Source: CAZNMF01 sp035547155 (lineage in GTDB: Bacteria; Acidobacteriota; Vicinamibacteria; Vicinamibacterales; SCN-69-37). From it: DNA of 31,342 nt. The stretch's first letter is position 1. The number at the start of each line of letters is the position of its first letter. Position numbers and translations under genes: made by a program. The notes under the pieces are model-generated. The model made no database searches. It was not told where the DNA came from and saw only the letters and a list, made by a program, of their open reading frames with translations. The stretch is taken from the NCBI GenBank assembly GCA_035547155.1, contig DASZVJ010000239.1, positions 1 to 31,342 of the forward strand. The letters are read 5' to 3'. Positions 10,487 to 20,739 of the stretch are shown in pieces.

Positions 10487-11682
10487 GTCGTCTTTCGTTC
10501 ACAAAACGCCGCGATACGCTGCGCGGCTTCCAGGCAGGCATCATAGTCGGGGACGAGGGCAATCCGCACGTAGCCGGCACCGGGGTTCACGCCATTCGCC
10601 TCGCGGCCGAGATATTGTCCTGGCAAGACGGTCACGTTCGTCGTCGCGTACAGCGCCCTCGCAAACGCCGCATCGTCGCCCGGCGTGCGCGCCCAGAGAT
10701 AGAAGCCGCCGTCGGGACGATAGACGTCGAGCACGGGCTGCAACAGCGGAATGACTGCGTCGAAGGCGGCGCGATAGCGATCGCGATTCTCCCGGACGTG
10801 CGTTTCGTCGCTCCAGGCCGCGATGCTGGCCTGTTGCACGGTGAGGCTCATCGCGCAACCGTGATACGTGCGATACAGCAGAAATCTCCGCAGCAGCGAC
10901 GCGTCGCCTGCGACGCCACCCGATCGCAGGCCCGGCACGTTCGATCGCTTCGACAGACTCGTGAAGACGACGAGGCGGCGATAGTCGTCGCGGCCGAGAC
11001 GATGTGCGGCGTCGAGGCCGCCGAGCGGCGGCGCGTCTTCGTCGAGATAGATCTCCGAGTAGCACTCGTCCGACGCGATGACGAAGCCGTGGCGATCGGA
11101 CAACTCGAACAGCGCGCGCCAGTCGGCGAGCGACAACACGCGTCCCGTCGGATTGCCAGGCGAGCAGACGTACACGAGCTGGACGCGCGACCAGTCGGCG
11201 TCCGTCAACGCATCGAGGTCGACGCCGAACCCGTTTGCAGCCGTCTGACTGAGGAAAACCGGCTGCGCGCCGGTGAGCAGCGTGGCGCCTTCGTAGATCT
11301 GGTAGAACGGATTCGGACACGCGACGAGCGGCGATGGGCGCGAGGCGTCGACGACGGCCTGCGCGAAGGCGAAGAGCGCTTCACGGCTGCCGTTGACGGG
11401 CAGCACTTCGGTGGCGGCATCGAGGCGATCCAGCCGGAATCGGCGTCGAAACCACGCGGCCATGGCTTCGCGCAACGCGCTTTCGCCCGCAGTCGTTGGA
11501 TAGACGGACAAGCCGTCCAGATGATCGACGAGTGCGTGACGAATGAACGCCGGTGTCGGATGCTGCGGCTCGCCGATCGACAGTCGGATCGGGGCCAGAT
11601 CGGCCGGCGGCGTCACGCCCGCGAACAGCGCGCGCAGCTTTTCGAACGGATAGGGCTGCAGTAGATCCAGACGCGGATTCAC
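10483..11682 (-). CDS. dapC: Succinyldiaminopimelate aminotransferase (fold-type I PLP enzyme)
   Basis: A 399-residue class I/II aminotransferase, probably converting N-succinyl-2-amino-6-ketopimelate plus glutamate to N-succinyl-LL-diaminopimelate. Motifs: RLSIGEPQHPTP (33-44), YPTTAGESALREA (61-73), SPGNPTG (174-180, Asn177), ASDECYSE (203-210, Asp205) and the PLP-lysine loop SLSKRSNVPGLRSG (242-255, Lys245). The opening NPRLDLLQPYPFEKL is typical of DapC, and adjacency to dapD and dapE fixes the assignment. The start is GTG 11682, overlapping the GH95 stop (GTGA); the longer frame to 12333 lies within GH95 and is rejected. Confidence 0.92.
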   Translation of the reverse strand: MNPRLDLLQPYPFEKLRALFAGVTPPADLAPIRLSIGEPQHPTPAFIRHALVDHLDGLSVYPTTAGESALREAMAAWFRRRFRLDRLDAATEVLPVNGSREALFAFAQAVVDASRPSPLVACPNPFYQIYEGATLLTGAQPVFLSQTAANGFGVDLDALTDADWSRVQLVYVCSPGNPTGRVLSLADWRALFELSDRHGFVIASDECYSEIYLDEDAPPLGGLDAAHRLGRDDYRRLVVFTSLSKRSNVPGLRSGGVAGDASLLRRFLLYRTYHGCAMSLTVQQASIAAWSDETHVRENRDRYRAAFDAVIPLLQPVLDVYRPDGGFYLWARTPGDDAAFARALYATTNVTVLPGQYLGREANGVNPGAGYVRIALVPDYDACLEAAQRIAAFCERKTT

Positions 11683-14141
11683 CGCAGCGCATCCCCCGTG
11701 AACGTGTACGTGCGGCCTGCAGACGTCTGCACGGTCTTCACGACGTCGCCGCGACGCACGCGCAACGGACGGCCGAGTCGAGAGACGACCGTCGCGCGCT
11801 GGAGCGCACCGTCCTTCCACGACAGCGACACGTCGAAGCCGCCGCGCGCGCGAAGCCCGCTGACGCTGCCCGCTGGCCACGCGCTCGGCAGCGCCGGCAG
11901 CAGCTGCACCTCGTCGTTCTGACTCTGCAGCAGCATCTCGGCGATCGCCGCGGTGCCGCCGAAATTGCCATCGATCTGGAACGGCGGATGTGCGTCGAAC
12001 ATGTCCGGATACGTGCGCTCCGGGCTCAACAGGAATTTCAGGATCTCGTACGCGTGATTGCCGTCCGCCAGGCGCGTCCACAGATTGATGCGCCACGCCG
12101 TCGCCCAACCCGTGGCCTGATCGCCGCGAATCTCGAGCGAGCGCTTCACCGCGTTCGCCAACTCCGGCGTCGTGCGAATGTCGATCTCGTGTCCCGGGAA
12201 CAGCCCGTACAGATGCGACACGTGACGGTGATGAATCTCCGGCGCCTGCATGTCCCAGTCCTGCAGCCATTCCTGCAGCTGGCCGTCCTTGCCGATCTGC
12301 ATCGGCGCGAGCCGCGCGCGCGTCGCCTTCCATTGCGCGCGCAGGTCCGCATCGACACCGAGCAGCTCCGCCGCTTCGACCGCATCGTCGAACAGCTCGC
12401 GCAGGATCTGTTGATCCATCGTCGGGCCGTCAACGAGCGACGTGCCGAACGGATGCGAGTTCTCCGGCGAGAGCGATGGCGAGGTCACGAGCCAGTGATG
12501 CGTCGGCTCCTCGACGAGGGTATCGACGAAGAACTGCGCGGCGCCTGACAACGCGGGATAGATCTTCCGGGCGAAGGCGCGATCGCCCGTGTAGCGATAG
12601 CGATCCCACAGTTCGACGGTCAGCCAGGCGCCGCCCGTCGGCCACATCCCCCACTGCGGACCATCGACCGGGCCGGTTGCGCGCCACAAATCCGTGTTGT
12701 GATGCGTCACCCATCCGCGCGCACCGTACATCTCCTGCGCCATCCGTCCGCCGGTCTGCACGAGGTCGAGCACGAGATCGGCCAGCGGATCGAGGCACTC
12801 GTCGAGGTTCGTCGACGAGGCCGGCCAGTAGTTCATCTCCGTGTTGATGTTGATCGTGTACTTGCTGCCCCATGGCGGATCCATGCTGTCGTTCCACAGA
12901 CCTTGAAGATTCGCCGCCTGCGTGCCCGGACGCGAGCTGGAGATGAGGAGATATCGTCCGAACTGGAAGTACAACGCGGCGAAATCCGGATCGTTGCCGC
13001 TGGCAAAGCCGCGGATGCGCGCGTCGGTCGGCTGCGCGGCCGCATCCGTTCTGCCGAGGTCGAGCGAGACGCGATTGAACAGGCGCTGATGGTCGCGCAC
13101 GTGCGCCTCGCGCAGCACGTCGAGACGCTTCGTGGCCGCGCGCGCGATCGCGGTCTGCGTCAATTGTTCTGGATCGCCAGACACGTCCTTGTAACTGCGA
13201 TAGCTCGTCGCCGCCGCGATGAATAGCGTCGCCGAGTCCGCGCCGCGCACGACGATCGCGTCGCCATTCGCCGTCGTCGTCCCGCCACTCGCCACGACGC
13301 GGACGCGCGCCTGGAACTTCAGGGCCGCGCGGATCGGCTGTCCATCGGCCGTCGACGCGCCACCGTCGCCATTCGTCCCCGTCATCGTCAGCACGCCAGA
13401 CGGATCGGCGATGACAGTGGCCCGCTGCGGCGTCTGCATGCGCGCCTCGAACGACATCTGACCGGGACGGCTCGCGCGCAGATTCACGACGATGACCTGA
13501 TCGGGCGCGCTCGAGAACGCCTCGCGCTCGTAACGGACGCCGCCGGCGACGTACTCGACGTGCGCGATCGCCGTGGACAGATTCAGATCGCGGCGATAGC
13601 TCTCGACCGCTGAGACCGCCGGAAACGTCAGCGCAAGATCGCCAACGGTCTCGTACGGCATCTGCTTGAGCGGCTTCGCCATCACGCTCTTGGCGACGAG
13701 GTCCGCCGCGGCCTTGTATTTGCCGTCGAAAATCAGACGCCGCACGTCGGGCAACGCGGCCTTCGCATCGGGATTGACGGGATTGTACGGACCGCCGGCC
13801 CACAGCGTGTCTTCGTTGAGCTGGAGTCGCTCGTGGACGACGCCGCCGAAGATCATCGCGCCGAGCCGGCCATTGCCGATCGGCAGCGCCTGCGTCCATT
13901 CCGCGCTGGCTGCCGGCCCCGACTGGCGCTGCGTCGGCGGCGCGAGCGGATGATCCGACGCGGGACGCCGGTACCACAGACTCAGCGGCTCGGCCGGCGC
14001 GCTCGACTCTGCACCAAAGTCGATCGCCGGTCCGGCGGGCACACCCGCAGGCGGCGTTTGCCGTGCTCGGAGCGACCCGCCATTGACGCCGAGCACAAGC
14101 GCCGCGAGCACGAGCCACGTCGATCGTCGTTGGATCAGCAT
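11679..14141 (-). CDS. GH95 family alpha-L-fucosidase, secreted
   Basis: An 820-residue glycoside hydrolase of family GH95, which removes alpha-1,2-linked L-fucose (some members act on alpha-L-galactose). A signal peptide spans about residues 1-27 (MLIQRRSTWLVLAALVLG). The N-terminal beta domain starts at LSLWYRRPA and contains ALPIGNGRLGAMIFGG (85-100) and LNEDTLWAGGP (108-118). The (alpha/alpha)6 barrel has the active-site Asn pair in NINTEMNYWP (Asn431, Asn433), the candidate general acid Glu560 (SPENSHPFG) and Asp724 (QIDGNFGGTAAIAEM), matching the AfcA catalytic pattern. ATG 14141 has GGAAGGA 9 nt upstream. It lies after fuconate dehydratase and overlaps dapC. Confidence 0.95.
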   Translation of the reverse strand: MLIQRRSTWLVLAALVLGVNGGSLRARQTPPAGVPAGPAIDFGAESSAPAEPLSLWYRRPASDHPLAPPTQRQSGPAASAEWTQALPIGNGRLGAMIFGGVVHERLQLNEDTLWAGGPYNPVNPDAKAALPDVRRLIFDGKYKAAADLVAKSVMAKPLKQMPYETVGDLALTFPAVSAVESYRRDLNLSTAIAHVEYVAGGVRYEREAFSSAPDQVIVVNLRASRPGQMSFEARMQTPQRATVIADPSGVLTMTGTNGDGGASTADGQPIRAALKFQARVRVVASGGTTTANGDAIVVRGADSATLFIAAATSYRSYKDVSGDPEQLTQTAIARAATKRLDVLREAHVRDHQRLFNRVSLDLGRTDAAAQPTDARIRGFASGNDPDFAALYFQFGRYLLISSSRPGTQAANLQGLWNDSMDPPWGSKYTININTEMNYWPASSTNLDECLDPLADLVLDLVQTGGRMAQEMYGARGWVTHHNTDLWRATGPVDGPQWGMWPTGGAWLTVELWDRYRYTGDRAFARKIYPALSGAAQFFVDTLVEEPTHHWLVTSPSLSPENSHPFGTSLVDGPTMDQQILRELFDDAVEAAELLGVDADLRAQWKATRARLAPMQIGKDGQLQEWLQDWDMQAPEIHHRHVSHLYGLFPGHEIDIRTTPELANAVKRSLEIRGDQATGWATAWRINLWTRLADGNHAYEILKFLLSPERTYPDMFDAHPPFQIDGNFGGTAAIAEMLLQSQNDEVQLLPALPSAWPAGSVSGLRARGGFDVSLSWKDGALQRATVVSRLGRPLRVRRGDVVKTVQTSAGRTYTFTGDALR

Positions 14142-14163
14142 GATCGGGGTTCCTTCCAGTGCC

Positions 14164-14250
14164 GGGCGGCCACAAGGGCCGCGCCTACGGCTTCGTAGCC
14201 AGAAGCCCGTCGCCCGTAGCCAGTGTAGGGGCCGCCCTTGTGGCCGCCCG
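14164..14250. repeat. Paired GC hairpins flanking a heptamer array
   Basis: A left hairpin copy (GGGCGGCC-ACAAG-GGCCGCGC, 14164-14184), four in-phase heptamers CGTAGCC, AGAAGCC, CGTCGCC, CGTAGCC (14194-14221) and a right, inverted copy (GTAGGGGCCGCCC-TTGT-GGCCGCCC, 14225-14249). This is the most complete composite element in the window: array in the middle, hairpins facing outward. It fills the 119-nt gap between the fuconate dehydratase stop and the GH95 start. Confidence 0.8.
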
Positions 14251-14260
14251 TTCCGGCCTG

Positions 14261-15562
14261 CTACGCCTTCCAGACGTCCCCGTCGGGAAACCGGTAGCGC
14301 TCGCGCGACTCGGGCTTGATCGTGATGCTGTAACCCGGCCGCGTCGGCGCCATGTAGCGCCCGTGCTTCATCACGACCGGCTCCTCGAAATGCTCGTGGA
14401 GATGATCGACGTACTCGATGACGCGATTCTCCATCGTGCCGGACACCGCGATGTAGTCCCACATCGACAGGTGCTGCACGTACTCGCACAGGCCGACGCC
14501 GCCAGCATGCGGGCACACGGGCACGCCGAACTTGTGCGCGAGCAGAATTACCGCGAGATTCTCGTTCACGCCGCCGAGCCGGCAGCTGTCGATCTGGCAG
14601 ACGCCAATCGCGCCGGCCTGCAGCAGCTGCTTGAACGTCACGCGATTGGCGGCGTGCTCGCCGGTCGCGATCCGGATCGGCGCCACGGCCTTCTGAATCG
14701 TCGCGTGTCCCAACGCATCGTCGGGATTCGTCGGCTCCTCGACCCACCAGAGATCGAACGGCGCGAGCTCGCGGATGCGATCGATCGCCTCGTTGACGTC
14801 CCAGCGCTGGTTCGCGTCGACCATGAGCTTGCGATCGGCGCCGATGCACTCGCGCACCAGCTTCGCGCGCCGCACGTCATCTTCCGGCCGGCCGCCGACC
14901 TTCATCTTGAAGTGCGAGAAGCCCTCGTCGATGGCCTCGCGGCAGAGACGGCGGATCTTCTCGTCGGAGTAGCCGAGCCAGCCGACCGACGTCGTGTACG
15001 CGGGATACCCGTTTCGCCGAATCTCGGCTTCGCGATCCGCTTTCGTCTTCTGCTGCCTCTCCAGAATCGCCAGCGCTTCGTCCGGCGTCAGCGCATCGGT
15101 GATGTAGCGGAAATCGATGCACGACACGATCTGCCGTGGCGTCATGTCCGCGAGCAGCTTCCACACTGGCTTGCGCTCGGCCTTCGCGTAGAGATCCCAC
15201 ACCGCGTTGACGATCGCCGCGAGCGCGAGATGGATGACGCCTTTTTCCGGGCCGAGCCAGCGCAGCTGCGAGTCGGACGCCAGGCGCCGCCAGAATCCCG
15301 CGAAATCCGCCGTGATGTCGTCGAGCGTCTGTCCGACGACGAGATGGCGAAAGGCCTCGATCCCCATCGCGCAGATCTCGTTGCCGCGGCCGACCGTGAA
15401 CGTCAGCCCGTGCCCTTCGAGATCGCCGTCCGTCTTCAGGATGACGTACGCCGCCGAATAGTCAGGATCGGTGTGCACCGAGTCGCTGCCGTCGAGCGTC
15501 CTCGACGTCGGAAACCGCAGGTCGCTCACGACCATGTCGCGAATCGTGATCGCCATGCTCAT
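14261..15562 (-). CDS. fucD: L-fuconate dehydratase
   Basis: A 433-residue enolase-superfamily enzyme, mandelate racemase subgroup, converting L-fuconate to 2-keto-3-deoxy-L-fuconate. Active-site residues fit FucD of Xanthomonas shifted by one: Lys219 and Lys221 (HFKMKVG), Mg ligands Asp249 (MVDANQRW), Glu275 (WVEEPTNPDD) and Glu302 (TGEHAANR), and His352 (CPHAGGVGLCEYVQH). The family-typical YTTSVGWLGYSDEKI (189-203) is present. ATG 15562 overlaps the permease stop (ATGA); ATG 15556 is also possible. Position after the sugar importer and before the fucosidase supports the assignment. Confidence 0.95.
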   Translation of the reverse strand: MSMAITIRDMVVSDLRFPTSRTLDGSDSVHTDPDYSAAYVILKTDGDLEGHGLTFTVGRGNEICAMGIEAFRHLVVGQTLDDITADFAGFWRRLASDSQLRWLGPEKGVIHLALAAIVNAVWDLYAKAERKPVWKLLADMTPRQIVSCIDFRYITDALTPDEALAILERQQKTKADREAEIRRNGYPAYTTSVGWLGYSDEKIRRLCREAIDEGFSHFKMKVGGRPEDDVRRAKLVRECIGADRKLMVDANQRWDVNEAIDRIRELAPFDLWWVEEPTNPDDALGHATIQKAVAPIRIATGEHAANRVTFKQLLQAGAIGVCQIDSCRLGGVNENLAVILLAHKFGVPVCPHAGGVGLCEYVQHLSMWDYIAVSGTMENRVIEYVDHLHEHFEEPVVMKHGRYMAPTRPGYSITIKPESRERYRFPDGDVWKA

Positions 15563-16508
15563 GCCCTCGCCGTGGACCGGCGCCACTCATCAAGTCCGAC
15601 TGCACACACGATGATGCCTCCCGTGACAATCTCCTGCACCCAGTTCGGCAGGCCTTGCTGCGAACATCCCACTTGAATGACGGCCATGATCGCCGCGCCC
15701 GCGAGCGTGCCGACGATCGTGCCCTTGCCGCCGGACAGACTGCCACCGCCGATGATCACCGCCGCGATCACGTCGAGCTCCATGCCGACCGCCACCGTCG
15801 GATCGCCGACCGACAGCCGCGAGAACTCCATGACGCCCGCGACACCGGCGAGCGCGCCGGCCAACCCATAGACGACGATCTTGCAGCGGTTGACGCGCAC
15901 GCCGCAGAGGCGCGCCGTGCGCTCGTTCGATCCAATCGCGAACAGATGCCGGCCGAACTGCGTGTAGCGCAACGTGGCCGCGACCATCAGCGCGAGCGCG
16001 ATGACCAGCCAGATGCCCGACGGAAGCAGCAGGCCGTGGCCGCTCTCCGCCGTCCGCAGCAGTGTGTTCAGCCACGTCATCGGCGCTTCGATACGGCGCT
16101 CGTCCGCCAGTCCTTTCGCCGCGCCGCGCACGATCAACATCGTGCCGAGCGTGACGATGAACGGCACGACGCGCAGACCGGTGATCAGCACGCCGTTGAG
16201 CACGCCGCACGCGCCCGCGACCGCGACGGCCCCGAGCGCTGCGGCCCACGGGCCCGCGTCAGCGCGCAGGATCAGCGCGGCGACGACGGTGCTCAGCGCG
16301 ACGACCGAGCCGACCGAGAGATCGATGCCTCCCGCCACGATGACCATCGTCATCCCGAACGCCGACACGCAGACGATCGCCGCCTGCCGCGCGATGAGCT
16401 CGAGATTGGCGCCACGGAAGAAGCCGGGGCCAATCAGGATGCCGAACAGCACGGACACGAGCACGAGCGCTGCGAGCACGCCGGCTTCGTCGATCCACTT
16501 GCCGCGTC

Positions 16509-16512
<4 letters not shown>
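15559..16512 (-). CDS. Sugar ABC transporter permease (RbsC/AraH-type)
   Basis: A 317-residue polytopic membrane protein of the BPD_transp_2 family, the channel of a class II carbohydrate importer. Marks: MTMVIVAGGIDLSVGS (54-69), a late FGRHLFAIGSNERTARLCGV loop and LDVIAAVIIGGGSLSGGKGT near the C-terminus. About eight to ten hydrophobic segments. Its ATG overlaps the ATPase stop and its stop overlaps the fucD start, so translation is probably coupled through the module. The likely substrate is L-fucose or a related 6-deoxyhexose, from context only. Confidence 0.94.
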
Positions 16513-18004
<1,492 letters not shown>

Positions 18005-18017
<13 letters not shown>

Positions 18018-18985
18018 TTCGTGAGATCGGGATGGAGCAGCTCGCGCGCGTCGGGATCGTTCATCTCCTTCTGCGTGATGAGCCGGACGCCGGTGTCGAT
18101 GCGTGCGTCGACGTGCTCGCCGTGAATGTGCGCGACGACGGTCTTCACGCCGAGGTAGCCCATCTTCACCGGATCCTGCAGCACGAGGCCGTCGATGTGG
18201 CCGTCCCGCAGCCCCTTCTCGAGCGTGTCCGACGAGTCGAAGCCGATGAACCGCACCTGGCCCGCCCAGCCGTTGTCCTCGAGCACGCGCAGCATCGCCA
18301 GCGACGTCGACTCGTTCGGACAGAAAATGCCGGCGATGTCGAGGCTGCCGTCGGGCTTCTTGAAGCGGCTCAGCAGCGTCTCGCTCTTCTTGTACGCGCC
18401 TTCGACGTCCGCACCGCCGTACTGATTGTCGCTGACCACCTTCAACGACGGATGCGCGGCCACGGCCTGCGAGAAGCCCGTCTCGCGCTCCGTCGTGCTC
18501 GCCGATCCCTCCGCGTAGCGCAGCATGACGACGTTGCCGCCGTTGGGCAGCATCGCGGCGAGCCCGTCGCCGGCGAGCTTGCCGCCCTGCACGTTGTCGG
18601 TCGCGACGAAGCTGACGAAGTCGTTTCCCTTGAGCGCCGAGTCGATGATGACCACAGGAATCTTCGCGTGCGCGGCGTCGGCGACGGGCGCCGCCAGCGC
18701 GGTGTCGTCGAGCGGCGCGAGCACGATGCCGGACACGCCGCGGGTGATGAATCCTTCGACCTCGGACACCTGCGCGGATCGATCGTCCTCACGCAGCGGC
18801 CCGCGCCACGTGATGTCGACGCCGACTTCCTGCGCCGCCTTCAGCGCACCGGCATGGATGCTCTGCCAGTACACGTGCGACGTGCCCTTGGGAATGACGG
18901 CAATCGTCAGCTTGCCGGAATCCGCCGATCGGCTGCAGCCAGCCAGCGTCAGCGCGAGACACGAAATGGCGACGAGGTGTTTCAC
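18005..18985 (-). CDS. Sugar ABC transporter substrate-binding lipoprotein
   Basis: A 326-residue periplasmic binding protein of the ribose/galactose-binding class (Peripla_BP_4). A lipoprotein signal ends in LTLAGC (Cys17). The mature protein shows LTIAVIPKGTSHVYWQSIHA, GIVLAPLDDTALAAPV, IPVVIIDSALKG, the NESTSLAMLRVL region and RFIGFDSSD, covering both lobes. The start is GTG 18985 with AAGGAG at ideal 6-nt spacing (18992-18997). The upstream in-frame extension to 19366 runs through the neighbouring gene and is rejected. It lies between the lactonase and the ATPase. Ligand inferred to be fucose-like. Confidence 0.94.
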
Positions 18986-18991
18986 TGCGTG

Positions 18992-18997
18992 CTCCTT
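18992..18997 (-). promoter_or_regulatory. Ribosome binding site deciding the GTG start of the binding lipoprotein
   Basis: AAGGAG on the minus strand, 6 nt before GTG 18985. It decides the start and puts the lipobox Cys at residue 17. A heptamer array begins directly upstream of it. Confidence 0.75.
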
Positions 18998-19002
18998 ACG
19001 TC

Positions 19003-19051
19003 CGGTCTGCGGTCTGCGGTCCGCAGACTGCGGCCTGTAGACGGCAGACCG
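19003..19051. repeat. Seven-unit heptamer array upstream of the binding-protein gene
   Basis: Seven in-phase 7-mers: CGGTCTG, CGGTCTG, CGGTCCG, CAGACTG, CGGCCTG, TAGACGG, CAGACCG. Within it GTCTGCGG-T-CCGCAGAC (19012-19028) is a perfect inverted repeat. It fills the gap between the lactonase stop and the binding-protein ribosome binding site. Confidence 0.75.
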
Positions 19052-19056
19052 AACAA

Positions 19057-19890
19057 TCACCGCTCTCCCAACTTCCACAACTGCACGGCGTTCCCGCCGA
19101 GAATCGCGTCTCGCGCCGCTGCGGGACGGCCCGCCAGGTACGTCGTCCACACGCGCATCGTCCGCTCGTAGTCCGCGGCGAGTGTGCAGACCGGCCAGTC
19201 CGATCCGACCATCAGGCGATCTGGACCGAACACGTCGAGCGCGACGTCGAGATACGGCGTGAGATCTTCCACCGTCCACCGATCCCATGACGCTTCCGTG
19301 ACGAGACCCGACACCTTCGCCATCACGTTGGGACACGCCGCAACAGCTTCGAGATCGCGTGCCCACTGATCGATGTGCCCGTGCCGGATCTCCGGCTTCG
19401 CGAGGTGATCCAGCACGAAGCGCTGTGACGGAAACTTCGCGACGAAATCCGGGACGATCGGCAGGTGCTTCGCGTAGACGAGGATGTCGTACGTCAGATC
19501 GAAATCGTTCAGCACCGCCACACCGCGGCAGAACGCCGGCCGAAGCAGGAACCGATCGTCGGGCTCGTCCTGCACGATGTGCCGCATGCCGACGAGCTTC
19601 GGATGCGCGTACGCGGCGAGCCGATCTTCGACATCGTCGGCCTGCAGATCGACCCAGCCGACGACGCCGGCGACGAACGGATGCGCATCGGCGAACGTGA
19701 GCAGCGTGCGCGTTTCATCCGGCGTCTGCCGCGCCTGCACGGCGATGCTCGCATCGAAGCCCGCGCGCGTCATCAGCGGCTCGACGTCGGCCGGCACGAA
19801 GTCGCGCTTGAGCGACGCCTTCACGTCGTCGATCCACGCGTAGTCCTCCGCGCGATAACGCCAGTAGTGCTGATGGGTGTCGACGAGCAT
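19057..19890 (-). CDS. L-fucono-lactonase-like amidohydrolase
   Basis: A 277-residue amidohydrolase_2 (COG3618) TIM-barrel hydrolase. Motifs: DTHQHYW (4-10, His6/His8), FVLDHLAKP (158-166, His162), AKVSGL (191-196) and VGSDWPVC (228-235, Asp231). Members next to sugar-acid dehydratases open sugar lactones; beside fucD the expected reaction is hydrolysis of L-fuconolactone to L-fuconate, one step before FucD. The assignment as a fuconolactonase rests on family plus context and could equally be a 2-pyrone or rhamnonolactone hydrolase. The start is ATG 19890 with no visible Shine-Dalgarno site, because a heptamer array begins 4 nt upstream. Confidence 0.85.
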   Translation of the reverse strand: MLVDTHQHYWRYRAEDYAWIDDVKASLKRDFVPADVEPLMTRAGFDASIAVQARQTPDETRTLLTFADAHPFVAGVVGWVDLQADDVEDRLAAYAHPKLVGMRHIVQDEPDDRFLLRPAFCRGVAVLNDFDLTYDILVYAKHLPIVPDFVAKFPSQRFVLDHLAKPEIRHGHIDQWARDLEAVAACPNVMAKVSGLVTEASWDRWTVEDLTPYLDVALDVFGPDRLMVGSDWPVCTLAADYERTMRVWTTYLAGRPAAARDAILGGNAVQLWKLGER

Positions 19891-19894
19891 GTTT

Positions 19895-19929
19895 CGGGCT
19901 ACGGGCTACGGACTTCAGGCTACGGATTG
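19895..19929. repeat. Five-unit heptamer array at the start of the lactonase gene
   Basis: In-phase units CGGGCTA, CGGGCTA, CGGACTT, CAGGCTA, CGGATTG. The sequence next to the ATG closely matches the array upstream of dapD: both read, on the minus strand, as CCCG-(T/C)AGCCCGAAA shortly before the start codon. Confidence 0.75.
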
Positions 19930-19942
19930 TGAAATCCCCGAC

Positions 19943-19948
19943 ATTATA
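19943..19948 (-). promoter_or_regulatory. Candidate -10 box for the fucose operon
   Basis: A perfect TATAAT on the minus strand, 53 nt upstream of the lactonase start and at the head of the ten-gene minus-strand run. No convincing -35 hexamer is seen at 16-18 nt, so this is a candidate only. It overlaps the ATG at 19948 of the longest J-domain frame, which argues for a later start of that gene. Confidence 0.35.
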
Positions 19949-20010
19949 TGGACGAATCGCGCAGCCGCAGCCATCAGGCGCGAGCCGGACGTGCCGATTC
20001 TGCGAGTGGC

Positions 20011-20736
20011 ATGACCATGCGTAATCGCCGGAACTACTACCGGGTCCTGCACGTGCAGCCCGATGCCCCGGTGGAGATCATCCGGACGAGCTATCGCACG
20101 CTGATGCACCGGCTGCGCATGCATCCCGATCTCGGCGGCGACGATTGGAACGCGGCCGTGATCAACGAGGCGTTCGAGACGCTGAGCGACCCGGCAAAGC
20201 GCGCGCGCTACGATGCGACGCTGCGTCAGGCCGCGGCGATGCGCGCGCCGGGCGCCGCGGCAACGGCTCGCACGAGCCCGCGCCGGTTGCCCGCGCCGGC
20301 GAGCGCCACGAGCGCCTGTCCGTTCTGCGCCACGCTCCACACGGCCCGCGAAGCCACGCTGGCCAGCTCCGCCTGCGCGTCCTGCGGCAGCCCGCTCTTT
20401 CCCGCCGTGCGGTTGCCGCACGACGACTCGCGCCGCGCGCTCGATCGCCTGCCGCGGCAAATGGACGTGACGTTCTGCCTGACGTGGCCCACGCAACACG
20501 CCTTCACCGGCACGACGACGGACATCTCGATTACCGGGATGCGCTTCACGACAGACACGGAGCTTCGCGTCGGCGATCGCCTGCGGCTCGACTGCGACTT
20601 CTGCAGCGCCGTCGCCATCGTCCGCAGCGCGCACCAGCGCACGCGCGACTCCGGCAAGCCCTGGCAGGCCGGCGTGGAGTTCCTCACGCTGCGTATCAAG
20701 CACGCGCGAGGCGGACTGGTCTCGAAGAAAATCTAG
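20011..20736 (+). CDS. J-domain / zinc-ribbon / PilZ fusion protein
   Basis: The longest frame starts at ATG 19948 (262 residues); I prefer ATG 20011 (241 residues) because the J domain starts just after it (NRRNYYRVLHV) and the upstream part lies in a probable promoter. Residue numbers here are for the longer form. J domain about 26-95 with an intact HPD (59-61) and FETLSDPAKRARYD. Then an Ala/Pro linker, two CxxC pairs (Cys124/127, Cys143/146) forming a zinc ribbon, and a PilZ domain (about 160-256) with RxxxR (Arg163/Arg167) and DxSxxG (Asp192, Ser194, Gly197), the c-di-GMP binding signature. It suggests DnaK recruitment governed by c-di-GMP, which is inference. Confidence 0.85.
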   Translation: MTMRNRRNYYRVLHVQPDAPVEIIRTSYRTLMHRLRMHPDLGGDDWNAAVINEAFETLSDPAKRARYDATLRQAAAMRAPGAAATARTSPRRLPAPASATSACPFCATLHTAREATLASSACASCGSPLFPAVRLPHDDSRRALDRLPRQMDVTFCLTWPTQHAFTGTTTDISITGMRFTTDTELRVGDRLRLDCDFCSAVAIVRSAHQRTRDSGKPWQAGVEFLTLRIKHARGGLVSKKI

Positions 20737-20739
20737 TGT

